Positions 24,660-36,109 of a stretch of DNA of 64,000 bases are shown piece after piece. Positions within the stretch are counted from its first letter, which is position 1. Each line of letters begins with the position of its first letter. The notes under the pieces are model-generated. The model made no database searches. It was not told the origin of the DNA and saw only the letters and a list, made by a program, of their open reading frames with translations. The position numbers and the translations under genes are program-made. The stretch is from Odobenus rosmarus divergens (lineage: Eukaryota > Chordata > Mammalia > Carnivora > Odobenidae): NCBI RefSeq assembly GCF_000321225.1, contig NW_004452148.1, positions 168,854 to 232,853 on the forward strand, written 5' to 3'.

Positions 24660-26257
24660 TTTTACACTATTTTAGGGATTTTGCATTTTCCCTAAGTTAA
24701 TGCTAGTTTTTATATGACAGAGGATACTCCAAATTTTAAATATTAAACTTTTATTCATTTAAAAATGTATATGACTATTTTTTTATTGAAATGAGAGTTT
24801 TGAGTTTCAGCTAATTTTTTTTTCTTACTTTACCAGTTAAAAGTTGAATTCATCAATAAAAATGCTGGCGTAATTAGAGCTCCATTTAAATTGGACAAAT
24901 AATTTTCTCTGCTCTGTGAATAGTATCAAATTTGAATATTTTGTGACATATCATTATTGTTATTTTCTGTTCCACATAGTCCCATTCACTGAGTTAAAGT
25001 GTATTTTTAGGTCCTCTTGTGGCTAATGTGGGGTCACAGTGGTTCACTATTTAAATGGCTAAGGAAACATTAACCAAGTTAGTGGAAATTCGGACAGCAA
25101 GGGTATGGAATAGAAGAGGAAGACATTGATGTAATGTAGGTACAGGACTCTTAATGCATAGACTATTTGGAAGAGATATGGAATATGTTGAAGATAATGC
25201 CATGTACTCTCAATATTGGCTGACATTTTTATGGAAAGTGTTGATTGGCTTAATTCTAAATTGAAACCAAAGATCATTCTCATCTTCAGCAGATGATTGA
25301 GGGTGTAAAATAAGCTATTCTTTCTACTCGTTCTCTATATTAACTTCTAGCCTCCACTTGTCAGTTAGATGCAGCATATTCGTCACTGTATCAACTTCTG
25401 ATTAGACAGGGCCTCTGCTATAAACCTTATATGTTCTGGTGATAGATGATATGTGGAAAAAATGTCTAATTGCTTATTTATTTTCTTGATGTTTAAAAAA
25501 ATTAAAGGAAAAACAAACACCCAATAGCAAAATAAGGTATCTATATTATATATTGCAAACTAGTTTTACCACAAATATAAAATAACTATTTTGCTGATAT
25601 TATTAGCTATTTTTGATACATATTATTGCCTCATAAGCCCCTCTGAATAAGGTTTTCTCAACTTGTTTCATCATAAAGTACACAAATTTTTGTCTTAGAA
25701 GCTAATTGAAGTTGTTTAGCAGAGTAACTTTGGATATGGTATCAGTTGGAAATTTGAGACTATTTCCAAATTGAAAAAAAAAACTGAGGTCTACAAATAT
25801 GATCAAGCTCTAGGGACTGCTAACATTTTGTATTATCATCACTTTGCAAAAACTGATGTGATCAAAAACTCCCAGAAATCCAACAGGAGCTACTCTTGTT
25901 TTTCAGTAAGCGTGAATATAGAAAAGAGTGTAATAGAAGGAAGTTTTCTAGCATTTCCCCAGAGTTTCTAATTATGCTAACATTCTCTTTCATTCATTTC
26001 AGATTCCCCAAAGGGGATTTAGTATCAGTGACCTTTCATAACTACACAGTGTTCCACCTGTATTACTTAATGGGTTAGAAACAATATGAAATTATACATT
26101 GTTACAGTGATTAAACCTAGAGTTTGTTTACTTCAGAATATGGTGCATTCTTGGTGCATGTGTAAAAGGAATATTGAATATAAATAAATGAGCCTTATAT
26201 AAGGGAAGTGTTTGATATTAAAGGAATCTGGAGTCTTAGTAAGGATGATTCCTAATT
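24660..26257. other. Unassigned AT-rich sequence
   Basis: About 1.6 kb with no gene or repeat recognised. The 74-codon minus frame at 25059-25283 and the 60-66-codon plus frames at 25771-26078 have no domain I recognise. Confidence 0.4.
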
Positions 26258-26275
26258 AAGAAGACAATGCTGTTT

Positions 26276-26416
26276 CCTGGGTGTTGTATGTAAGTGATGA
26301 ATCACTAAATTCTATGCCTGAAACTAATATTACACTGTATGTTAACTAACTGGAACTTAAATGAAAACTTAAAATAAATAAATAAGTAAATCCTTTATTA
26401 TCTTGGAAAATAACAA
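26276..26416 (+). mobile_element. Very short L1 3' end with perfect 18-bp TSD
   Basis: 'gggtgttgtatgtaagtgatgaatcactaaattctatgcctgaaactaatattacactgtatgttaactaactggaa' is an L1 3' terminus and is followed by an A-rich tail near 26365-26392. The exact duplication AAGAAGACAATGCTGTTT lies at 26258-26275 and 26417-26434. Between the A-rich tail and the second duplication are about 24 bp that are not L1 tail (26392-26416), ending in A's. Confidence 0.92.
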
Positions 26417-26477
26417 AAGAAGACAATGCTGTTTGGAAGGCATGACAGAAGCTAAATTATCTCAGTATGTTTGGATT

Positions 26478-26755
26478 GCTACAAAAAAAAAAATGCTATG
26501 GACCCAGTGGTTTAATGACAAACATTTATTTCTTATAGTTCTGGAGACTGGGAAGTCCAAGATCAAGGTACCAGCAGTTTCTGTGTCTGGTGAGGGCTCA
26601 TTTCCTGATTCATAAAATGGTCTTCTTCTCAGTCTCTTCACATGACAAGAGAGGAGGGAGCTCTCTGGGGTCTAGTTGATAAGCTTCCATCTCCAAACAT
26701 CATCACGCTGGGGTTAGGATTTCCACATATGAATTTTGGGAGCCCATATATGCTG
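26478..26755 (-). mobile_element. MaLR LTR (MST/MLT1-like), antisense
   Basis: The + strand reads 'acccagtggtttaatgacaaacatttatttcttatagttctggagactgggaagtccaagatcaaggtaccagcag', then 'gtgtctggtgagggctc', 'cttcacatgacaagag' and 'acatatgaattttggga'. This is a MaLR LTR in reverse. The two frames at 26403-26615 and 26642-26848 are artefacts of it. Confidence 0.85.
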
Positions 26756-27079
26756 TCTGTAATACTAAACAAAGGCCGTGTTTGCTTTATAAAGACTAAG
26801 CTTACTTTAAGAATGTCTGGAATATTATCAGTGACCAGAGTACTGTGAAAAGTAACGTCTTAAGCAATTAAAAAAAAAAAAAAGAAACAAAAAGAAGAAA
26901 TACTTCAGAAGACTGTTAACATTCACTGAATATCTATTATGTCAAACAATTTTCCAGTGCTGTTTATTTTAATACTATTTGTAATCTGATGCCTCCTTTA
27001 AAAATACATTAGTTCATCCAGAAAAAAGGACTTGGGAGAAAGAATGCACACTGATGGAGATCAAAGTTAGTAATACCAA

Positions 27080-27215
27080 TTCATTAATTTATCAAGTATT
27101 TATTGAACATGTAATGGCCAAGAACATGGTCCCTGCTTGTAAGGAGCTTACAGTCTTGTCAGGAGAAACAGACATATAATTTCACTGTGACAGCATATCA
27201 GGTGCTTCGACTATA
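27080..27215 (+). repeat. Ancient L2/MIR-age repeat fragment
   Basis: 'ttatcaagtatttattgaacatgtaatggccaagaacatggtccctgcttgtaaggagcttacagtcttgtcaggagaaacagacat' matches a common old mammalian repeat, probably an L2/L3-type 3' region. Confidence 0.55.
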
Positions 27216-27219
27216 CTGT

Positions 27220-27810
27220 ACATATTTTTACTTGTTTTTGAAAAAATCATGCTAATGACCACTTATTGCATGTAGTTTTACTGGAGACACATTGTATTAT
27301 TGAACATGAGGTCCATGGAATCAAACACATTAGTAACCATAATTGATAGTAAAACCATTGTTCTACTTAATGTCATTTGGTAGAATGACCTCATGATATA
27401 ACCCCTGGTTTCCATAGGAAATAGTCAAAGAATCAAAATGGAAAGATGGGAAATATGTGGCAAAATTGTGGTAGCTCTTTGCATCCAGACTACTTCTCAG
27501 AGGGAAAGAGACAAAACATTGTTCTCTACCACTCATACAGTGGGTTGTATTTGACATTTGCTTGGAATCTGAATGCCCATTTAGCTTTCAGGCAAATTTT
27601 GTATTCTCTTCCTCTCTGTTTGGAAATTGAAACATTTATGTTATTACATTATTTAATGATAGTGTATTACTTGCTTGATTGAGGAATAAAAGAATTTTCT
27701 TGCTCAACTGAAAACCAATGTACCCAACTTATAATTCTTCTAATTTGAAATAATTATACCACATAAAGTGTGAAGCCACTTATTATATTTGTTTCATCAC
27801 ATCAGTTTTC
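27220..27810. other. Unassigned AT-rich sequence
   Basis: No gene or repeat recognised. Overlapping frames on both strands near 27363-27682 lack domains. Confidence 0.4.
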
Positions 27811-27826
27811 TTCTAAATAGTTTGAG

Positions 27827-28075
27827 GGAAAAATGAAGGGGGGGAAATCAGAGGGAGAGACAAACTATGAGAGACTATGAACTCTGAAAAACAAACTGAG
27901 GGTTCTAGAGGAGAGGGGGGTGGGAGGATGGGTTAGCCTGGTGATGGGTATTAAAGAGGGCATGTTCTGCACGGAGCACTGGGTATTATATGCAAACAAT
28001 GAATCATGGAACACTACATCAAAAACTAATGATGTAATGTATGGTGATTAACATCACATAATAAAAAAATAAAAT
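27827..28075 (+). mobile_element. Carnivore L1 3' end with 12-bp TSD
   Basis: It begins in the purine-rich block 'gaaggggggaaatcagagggagag', then 'aactgagggttctagaggagagg', 'ggttagcctggtgatgggtattaaagagggcatg' and 'catcaaaaactaatgatgtaatgtatggtgatt', ending in AATAAAAAAATAAAAT. An exact duplication AAATAGTTTGAG lies at 27815-27826 and 28076-28087. It is nearly intact compared with other copies, so it is probably recent. Confidence 0.95.
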
Positions 28076-28175
28076 AAATAGTTTGAGATATAATATGCCT
28101 CACAAGAATCATTTCTGCACTATGTGACAAAATTTCAAGAAAATAAACAATCCTGTATGGACATTATTAAGCAAT

Positions 28176-28201
28176 ATATCCCAAGCAAATATCCCAAGCA
28201 A
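28176..28201 (+). repeat. 13-bp tandem duplication
   Basis: Two perfect copies of ATATCCCAAGCAA in a row. Confidence 0.9.
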
Positions 28202-28799
28202 TTTAAACAGAGGGAGTTCCTATATATCTATGTATGGAAAAATAAAATAAGAGTTGAAGGGAAAATTGGAGAAGGAAGATGAATGAATCCATTAGGAGCA
28301 TAGCAGATGGAGAATTTGATAATTTTCTTAATTACTCTCTTTTCAGTTAACTCTACACACCTTTCAGATTCTGGTAGCAAAAAGTCACACTTAAAATGAC
28401 TCATTTGGCTTAACTACTCTATTCTTAGACTGGGCGTAGTTGCAACTCAGGAGAAAATTACTGAGGTGGAGAATTACAAAGCTTTTCTTATCTCAGGAAA
28501 TACACATTGTCTAATTCTGAAGGGAACATGTGAATTGAACAACCAAAATGTTTCTCTGGTAAGCACTTGTATTTAAAAGGCATTTAGCTTGATTCATTAA
28601 ACATTTTAATAAATATCTGATTCTGTGACAGGAACTGTATTAACAAATACTAGTTCACACTGAAAATTTAAATCATTACAGTTAGAGAATATATAAGCCC
28701 AAAAAGAATATATAAGCCCAATTTTCCTGGGCATCACATAAATTATTTCACGGTCATCCTTGGAAAATCAGCACCTTAGCGCACGGCCCATGAGCTTGG

Positions 28800-28990
28800 T
28801 GTCTGCAGTGCAACCATAGGGCCCTGGCTCTGATACTTAACCAGCTGTGTTCTCCTGGAGCTGTTCTTCATTTCTGTTACATAATATGGGCGTAATAATG
28901 GTATCTATCTCCTAGAGTTTGGGGGAGGACAGATGATGAGTTTTGAACAGCATCATTTACATGGTAAGCACCAAGGAAGTATTAACTATC
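28800..28990 (+). repeat. MIR SINE
   Basis: 'gccctggctctgatacttaaccagctgtgttctcctggagctgttcttcatttctgttacataatatgggcgtaataatggtatctatctcctagag' followed by 'ggacagatgatgagttt', 'catggtaagcacc' and 'agtattaactatc' matches the MIR consensus in order over most of its length. Confidence 0.8.
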
Positions 28991-29306
28991 AACAGCCATT
29001 TTGTCTATATTTTACCAAAAATGGAAGTCTGAGACTTTTAAATCCATAGGCCAACAGTAAATAAATTGTCATTTTCAAAACATACCGTAACATAGTTCGG
29101 ATTGACTATTGAAGGGTTTTCTAACATTGTGTAATTCATTTAAACTTCATGGAATTTAATTACTGGCCAGACATTCAGGATACAATTTGTGCTCAGGTCC
29201 AGGCTTTGATAGTATAGAGTTTAGACAGTGATGTTTCTCCATCTTCAAATTGAAAAATCTCCAAGAAACCTTAATATCTAGAAAATCAGGTGATTGTATG
29301 ATTTTT

Positions 29307-29925
29307 TTAAATAATTTTTTTATTGTTATGTTAACCACCATACATTACATCATTAGTTTTTGATGCAGTGTTCCATGATTCATTGTTTGTGCATAACACC
29401 CAGTGCTCCACGCAGAATGTGCCCTCTTCAATACCCATCACCAGGCCAACCCATCCCCCCACCCCCCTCCCCTCTAGAACCCTCAGTTTGTTTTTCAGAG
29501 TCCATCGTCTCTAATGGTTCGTCTCCCCCTCCAACTTACTCCCCTTCATTCTTCCCCTCCTGCTATCTTCTTCTTCTTCTTCTTTTTTTTCTTAACATAT
29601 ATTGCATTATTTGTTTCAGAAGTACAGATCCGTGATTCATCAGTCTTGTACAATTCACAGCGCTCACCATAGCACATACCCTCCCTGATGTCTATCACCC
29701 AGCCACCCCGTCCCTCCCACCCCCCACCACTCCAGCAACCCTCAGTTTGTTTCCTGAGATTAAGAATTCCTCATATCAGTGAGGTCATATGATACATGTC
29801 TTTCTCTGACTGACTTATTTCACTCAGCATAACACCCTCCAGTTCCATCCACGTCATTGCAAATGGCAAGATCTCATTCCTTTTAATGGCTGCATAATAT
29901 TCCATTGTGTATATATACCACATCT
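29307..29925 (-). mobile_element. 5'-truncated carnivore L1 with 16-bp TSD
   Basis: It has the same architecture as 14371-15020: a reversed poly-A tail, the distal 3' UTR block with the C-rich run near 29455-29473, a (TTC)n tract near 29566-29583, the proximal 3' UTR block, then the ORF2 C-terminus, reading WNIMQPLKGMRSCHLQ-like sequence near the end. The exact duplication TGATTGTATGATTTTT lies at 29291-29306 and 29926-29941. Confidence 0.96.
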
Positions 29926-29944
29926 TGATTGTATGATTTTTAAG

Positions 29945-31115
29945 AAGAGGTACCCTTGTGTTGAAATGAGTAATGGTTTTGGCAGCAATGCAGGGAGGTT
30001 GCTACTGACTAAGTTTAGAGAAGATATATCCTGGTGACTGAGACTTCTCTTGTCCTTTCTGGAGTAAAAATAACAACTCATCTTGGGAAAAATATAGAAG
30101 AGAAGAAAATGTGAAAAATTAAGTCATTTTGAATATATTTTTCATCTTCTTTAGGGTATTTTATATTTTATTTAGATCAAAAATGAATAAAAACCAACTG
30201 CTTTTATACTTTTATTAGAAATCATTTAATTATAAAAAAATCTTTTCTTTATTATAAAAATAAAAATGGCTCAAGAATTGGAGTGACCACAGTATATAAC
30301 TAGAAAAATGTATTTTAGAAAAAATAAGTAGCAAAGGTATTGAGATCCTGACCATTTTAGGAGTGACAGACTGTAATCCAGAGACCCATTCATGTGAGTT
30401 AGTCTTCACATTTTTTTTACATAACATAATTTTTTAAGTTAAAAGGATTGTTGTAAAAGAACAATGAAAGATTTCCTTAAACTATATAATTGATTGAAAT
30501 GTAAAATCAGTTTTGATTAGTCTTCAGTACAGAACTATATAATTATATTATTTTCAGCTTTAAACACTCAGTCTGATAGTTTTGGTTATATGAAATAATC
30601 AGTATAATCTTCTCCATCTGACAGATAATTCAGTACTCATTAGTTTTTGCTTTGGAATTCACTCAAGAGACACCCATGCAGATGTATAAATACTGTGAAG
30701 CATCCTTCTTCTTGTACAGAGGTAGAAAGTCAAAAGATTTTTTTATATATACCTGCATTTTTCTCTTCATTTGATTAAAGAAAAACTGGATTATTTTGCA
30801 TGGGAGCTATAGAAGTCTGAAAGGTGACTAATTTTGCTACTTTAAACATTTGTTTTATCCAACATAAAATGAAAAATACAGAAAACAGTAAAATGAATTT
30901 GTACTATACCTTAACCTGTAACAATATAAAATATAGTCATATATTTTTTGTTCTATAATGTTGGTTCCTATTTATATCAATAGTAAATATCTAACTGATT
31001 TGTAAATATGAAGAGCTACTTTTTTCTCCAAATATTTGTAGTCGAATTAATACCATTTATTGAATAGTATCTTCTTTCTAAAATAGTTGGAATGTCATGC
31101 TTTTTATATATAGTC
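29945..31115. other. Unassigned AT-rich sequence
   Basis: No gene or named repeat. Confidence 0.4.
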
Positions 31116-31119
31116 AGTT

Positions 31120-31620
31120 ACTATTTATGTAGGGATCTATTTCTGGGTTGTTTTCTGAAAGTCCATTCTTGAACCCACATTTCACTATCTGGATTACTTA
31201 TATTTTTGATGGCAGATACCCATACGTTTTACTCTACTGTTTAATCTTCTTTGTCATGTTTATTATTTTGGCTCTTCTCATCATTTTTTTAATAGATTGA
31301 GAACCCACATACCTCATTTCATTAAAAATTTTCAGATTTTTAAATATATGTACATTAAATTTATTAATAGAATTGCCACTTTAAAATACTGTTTCCCATT
31401 CATAAACAGCATTACTGTTGATTGATTAAGAACTTCTGGTGAATTAGAGCAAAATTTTACGTTTTATCCATACATAAGTCTTGCCTATCCAATTAAATTG
31501 ATTCTTATATATTTATAACTTTGACTTACAAATGGGATATTCCTATAAAATTTTCAGTTAGGTATTGCTGATGCATGTGAAAGTTCCCATTTTTTAAAGT
31601 TAATTTTGTTCCTAGGTTCA
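31120..31620 (-). repeat. Ancient L1 ORF2 fragment, antisense
   Basis: 'gggatctatttctgggttgttttctgaaagtccatt' and later 'acaaatgggatattcctataaaattttcagttaggtattgctgatgcatg' with 'aattttgttcctaggttc' resemble the reverse complement of L1 ORF2 (RT region) in decayed form. Confidence 0.45.
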
Positions 31621-31634
31621 TTATTGAACAGTGT

Positions 31635-31775
31635 AATGTTAAAGGTATAGACTCAGCAACCAGACTACTTGTGTTCAAGTCCCAGATCTGTCACTTTATT
31701 GCTATGTGACATTAGATAAATTGTGTCTTAATATTCATCTATAAAATAAGAATAATAAAAGATAACTGCTTCATA
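31635..31775 (+). repeat. MIR SINE
   Basis: 'ggtatagactcagcaaccagactacttgtgttcaagtcccagatctgtcactttattgctatgtgacattagataaattgtgtcttaatattcatctataaaataagaataataaaa' is a clear MIR core and 3' region. Confidence 0.8.
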
Positions 31776-32050
31776 GTTTTTCTATCCTAACCAATGGAAA
31801 TTTACATAAACCTTATGGCATATAATATTACTTGTGCATGTTAGACCTTTGAACTTGTAGGATACGGGCACAAATGAACGAAAGAATCATCTCTTTTTTA
31901 AGTAATGATAGTTACTCATCATTTTTCATCCTATTGTATTGGTTTCTTGAAAGGGCTCAGGAGGTGACTATATGTTTCTTACAGATCAAAAACCATTGTT
32001 TGTTTCACTTGATTATTTGCATATAAAATAACCATTAGAAATACCAACTC

Positions 32051-32257
32051 AGGGGGCACCTGGGTGGCTCAGTCGTTAAGCGTCTGCCTTCGGCTCAGGT
32101 CATGATCCCAGGGTCCTGGGATCGAGCCCCACATCGGGCTTCCTGCTCCGCGGGAAGCCTGCTTCTCCCTCTCCCACTCCCCCTGCTTGTGTTCCCTCTC
32201 TCGCTGTGTCTCTGTCAATTCAATAAATAAAATCTTTAAAAAAAAAAAAAAAGAAAA
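32051..32257 (+). mobile_element. Can-SINE, young copy with 14-bp perfect TSD
   Basis: It starts AGGGGGCACCTGGGTGGCTC, carries the tRNA-like B-box region 'gggatcgagcccc' and the '(ct)n ... cactccccctgcttgtgttcc' block, and ends with AATAAAATCTTTAAA and an A15 run. The exact duplication AGAAATACCAACTC lies at 32037-32050 and 32258-32271. It is close to the arctoid SINE consensus, so it is among the youngest copies here. Confidence 0.97.
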
Positions 32258-32274
32258 AGAAATACCAACTCCGG

Positions 32275-35200
32275 TAACATATGGACCTATACTGATAATA
32301 GTTGCCAGAATTGCCTGAGGATACATAGTCACTGTGTTTGAAGGGTGCCCAAACTGGACTACAGTAATAGATTCCTTCAGGAAAGTCAGGTCTATGATGT
32401 CAGGTGAAGTGAGTCCCTTTTTTTATTACCTTCAGGACTCCTTTTTGTCCTATGTGGGAAAAGACACCAGTTCACTCTTTGGTCTTTGAGTATGTAGAAG
32501 GGACATGCTGAACAAAAGTTTTAATTGAATATTATAACCAACCACAAATTTCCAGCAAGCCACAGTCATTCTGGCTTCCACAGTTCATTGCCCTTAAGAG
32601 ACACATTGGTTTTGCTTTGGTATCTTGGCAGTCTCATTGTATCTTATAATTAATAGCATCTCAGATCCAAAAACTAGACTGTATTTTGAACTTGTTCTCC
32701 TTTATTTTTATTTCAATAATGTAACTTTGTGGTACTTGTCTTCCCCCCCAAAGAGGATCACATATGACAAAGTGGGTTTTATGTCCAAGATGACAGGCCT
32801 GATACTGAGATTCTTTTCAGTTTAATTCTAGGACACTTCATCCCTTTGTCCCCTAGAGTTAAATGGGAGCAGATTAACTGATTATCCCAGAGGTCACAGA
32901 ACGGCTGCTATAATCCCTCTGTTTTGATATAATGGTTGTTATTCTCTGCTGCAGGGTAGCCTGATCATTCCAGGGCAAGTATATGACAAGCTATGGTTGA
33001 CTGTACTTAGAGAATTTTCTTCTATAACAAGGAGGTTTAAGGCTTGTGATTTACCACTCACATAGGTTTAGATTTTCAGCATCTCATAATGCAAATTTCA
33101 TTTATCTTTCAGAATGTCTGCTTGAATATCTATTTTTTTAGAAGAAAATTAAATGCTGCTTTATAATGTAAATGACAAACACACTAAATTAAGGTAAATC
33201 AACTTATGGATATTCAAACATATGGGAGATCTTCAATATAGGGAGATTATATAGTCATCAGGCAGGATATATCCTTTCCCCTTATGTCAATGATTTTGTC
33301 AGGGTTATTGACTTTTATGAGATTTTTTTTTCTATTTTGCTTGTGTTATGAATGGACAGCAATAATTGTTATGTGCTATAAGTAGCTATAGGGCTATATT
33401 TTCTTCCTAGCAGGTATGAGAGGGCCTCAGCCTCCACGAATTTGAGATATTGGCTGGCGAGAAGAGAGTAATGCAATTATACCATATTCCTAGTTGTTAT
33501 GGATCTATATTCACCGGAAACTCATGGCACTAGGTCAGATGACATTTCATAACTTTCTATTTATAGAGCAGGATCTTAGTATATGTCTATAAAAGAGGGA
33601 TTAATCTGGAGAAGTTGATCATTGCATACCCTAGTGGTGGACTAGAGGAACCATATAGGTTATGTGCCCAGTATAGTATTTTCTTCAGTAGGTCCCATCG
33701 TATATCTTGGTTAAACAGGTTGTTATTCCAAGTTTGCTCCAATCTTGGGGCATGCTTTGGGCCCAAAGACAAGACTATTATAATTATATAAGCTGTGGAG
33801 TTACCACTGTTTGACTGGCCATTATTGACCAGTCAAAATTACTCATCACCTTGACTCTTTTTTCCGTCAATTTAATACACGTGTATATTTGGTGGTTGTC
33901 ATGTGCCTAAGTCTCCATTCCAGTTGGCATATAAGGTCCATGTTTCTTCTGTACTATTAGGACAAATATAGATTCTACTATATCACAGGCATTATATCAT
34001 GATATACTTGTTCTGGTGAATCTTAGCCAAGATTTTAATAAAAATGGTAGGTTTGTCTATTTCTAAGAGAATAAAAGATCATATCCAGGTGGACTAGACT
34101 AAAGTGATTATTACCTAGTGTGAGCAATACCATTCAAGTAGAAGCTGCCTGGATTGCCCCACCAAAAGTACAAGGACACCAAAGGACTTAGAGGTAGATA
34201 AAATCCCTCTGTGTACTTGGCTAGTTTGTAACCTGCCCCAATCAACTGGTGATTACAACTGAAACATGAATCAACCAAACCCTTTTTCTGTCATGTTTCC
34301 AAAAAAGTTTTAGCCATATTTATTATTTTATCTTCTAGTTTCCAGGAATCAAAACTATTTACTGTGCTTGTTGATTTAAGCTAGAAGAATAAGAAATGAT
34401 ACAATCAAGTGTAAATTATTATTCATTAAATCATACCTGTAAGATTTTGTTCATCAGCCCCACAACCCTCAATTCCTAAAGTTCATGCACAGTAAAGGTA
34501 ACATCTCTAAATCCATTGTCTATGACCACAAAGAAGCCATTTTAATTATATTGGATTATTTCATCCTTCCATTTTTGTTTTCCCACTGTACCTGATTATT
34601 TCTATGGAGGAATAATACAATTTGAATCTTCTTAATTGTCAAAAATTGGGCTAGTTCCTTATTGAACCACATGCATAATATTTGAAACTTTTATCTTCAG
34701 CATTGCTTGTCCAATAAGAAACAGGTTTTCCAGCAGCCACTCTGCACTTTTCTTTGGTTTCAAAAGAGCAATTAGAAAAGAAATACACATGAAATTTTAG
34801 GCTATACTTCTATTCTGATGCATATATTTTTTATTCTTTTTTAATTCTGATGTCTATTATCTATTTTTTGATCCTTCAGTGGCCTTTTTTTTTTTAATTT
34901 TTGTTTCCCAGATGACTAATCTGAAATTGCCCCCATATCCTTCAAATGACCAAAGGAGTTCTTGGTCTGACTAAAGATTTTTTGATACAATTTATGGTAA
35001 TTATTTTATGATCATATTTGAATCTTACTTGGCAGACTACGTGCCCATAGAAAATATTCAAAAATATTTCCTGAATTGAATTAATCTCAGCATTGCTAAC
35101 AAGGGCTTCCTATAATTTAGCAGGAAGAATCAAATAATTAGGTATCCTTTTAAGACAATATGTTTTATTTTTATATTTTCTAATCTGTTCATTTTTCTTA

Positions 35201-35650
35201 GTCATATATTGTTTACCTCAACTTCGAATTTGGGGGTCTTAGCACAATAAATATTTTATCTCTCTCTAACACTTCACTTAGGCTTTGCATCAGAGAAATG
35301 TTCCCAAATGCTTCAGGGTTCAAGAAACCTATTAGTAAGACATGACTTTTACATGTTATGAATACCTACAACTTGTTCCTAACGCCAAATATGGATTAAT
35401 TTTGAAGATACTGAACATGAGGAAGGAATTTGGGCTATCCAAATAAAGTATTTGCTTTTGCAAAGGATTTGAATAGTTTTCTTAAGAGAACCATTCCAAT
35501 CCATTATATTAAGCAATTGGGTTTAGTTAAAGATGTTAGATTTTCTATTTCATAGTCTATCTTAGGACCAGTCAGTGGCAGCCTCTTGTGTTAAGTGAAT
35601 CCTTTTTTCAGATACTACTGACCATGGCATGTCTATGAACAAATTGTTGT
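32275..35650. other. 3.4-kb unassigned stretch
   Basis: No element I can name. It is slightly less AT-biased than neighbouring unique DNA in places. The 61-codon minus frame at 33587-33772 and 66-codon plus frame at 32625-32825 have no domain I recognise. I considered an old retroviral internal region in antisense but could not support it by any motif. Confidence 0.35.
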
Positions 35651-35653
35651 CTT

Positions 35654-35822
35654 GGGGTGCCTGGGTGGCAGTTGGTATCTGCTCAGGTCATGATCTCAGG
35701 GTTGTGAGATCAAGCCCCATGTTGGGCTCTGTGCTCAGAGCAGAGTCTGCTTAAGATTCTCTCTCCCTCTGCCCCTCTTCCCCCACCCCTCAAATAAATA
35801 AATACATAATTCTTAAAAATAT
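35654..35822 (+). mobile_element. Can-SINE with internal deletions
   Basis: GGGGTGCCTGGGTGGCAGTT begins the head, but about 25 bp of the tRNA-like region is missing before 'tctgctcaggtcatgatctc'. The CT tract and AAATAAATAAAT tail are present. No clear TSD. Confidence 0.9.
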
Positions 35823-35853
35823 ATTGTGTTAAAAGCCTATTGAGGAATTCTAG

Positions 35854-36044
35854 GGTGCTTGGGTGGCTCAGTCATTAAGCGTCTGCCTTCGGCTCAGGTC
35901 ATGATCCCAGCGTCCTGGGATTGAGCCCCACGTCGGGCTCCCTGCTCAGCCGGAAGCCTGCTGCTCCCTCTCCCACTCCCCCTGCTTGTGTTCCTTCTCT
36001 TGCTTTGTCTCTCTCTGTCAAATAAATAATTAAAATCTTAAAAA
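35854..36044 (+). mobile_element. Can-SINE with long TSD
   Basis: A near-consensus copy from GGGTGCTTGGGTGGCTCAGT to a AAATAAATAATTAAAATCTT tail. A perfect duplication of up to 23 bp flanks it (35831-35853 and 36045-36067; key part GCCTATTGAGGAATTCTAG). The first four A's of the second copy may belong to the tail. It sits only 31 bp beyond the previous SINE, in the same orientation. Confidence 0.96.
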
Positions 36045-36088
36045 AAAAGCCTATTGAGGAATTCTAGAAACTAGAGTTTGTATTATAT

Positions 36089-36107
36089 CAGATAGATAGA
36101 TAGATAA
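36089..36107 (+). repeat. Short (GATA)n tract
   Basis: About four GATA units. Confidence 0.85.
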
Positions 36108-36109
36108 TA

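Noticed and set aside
32275..35650. Antisense endogenous retrovirus internal region
   Set aside because: Considered because of texture and lack of other repeats, but no protease, RT, integrase or primer-binding motif could be identified.
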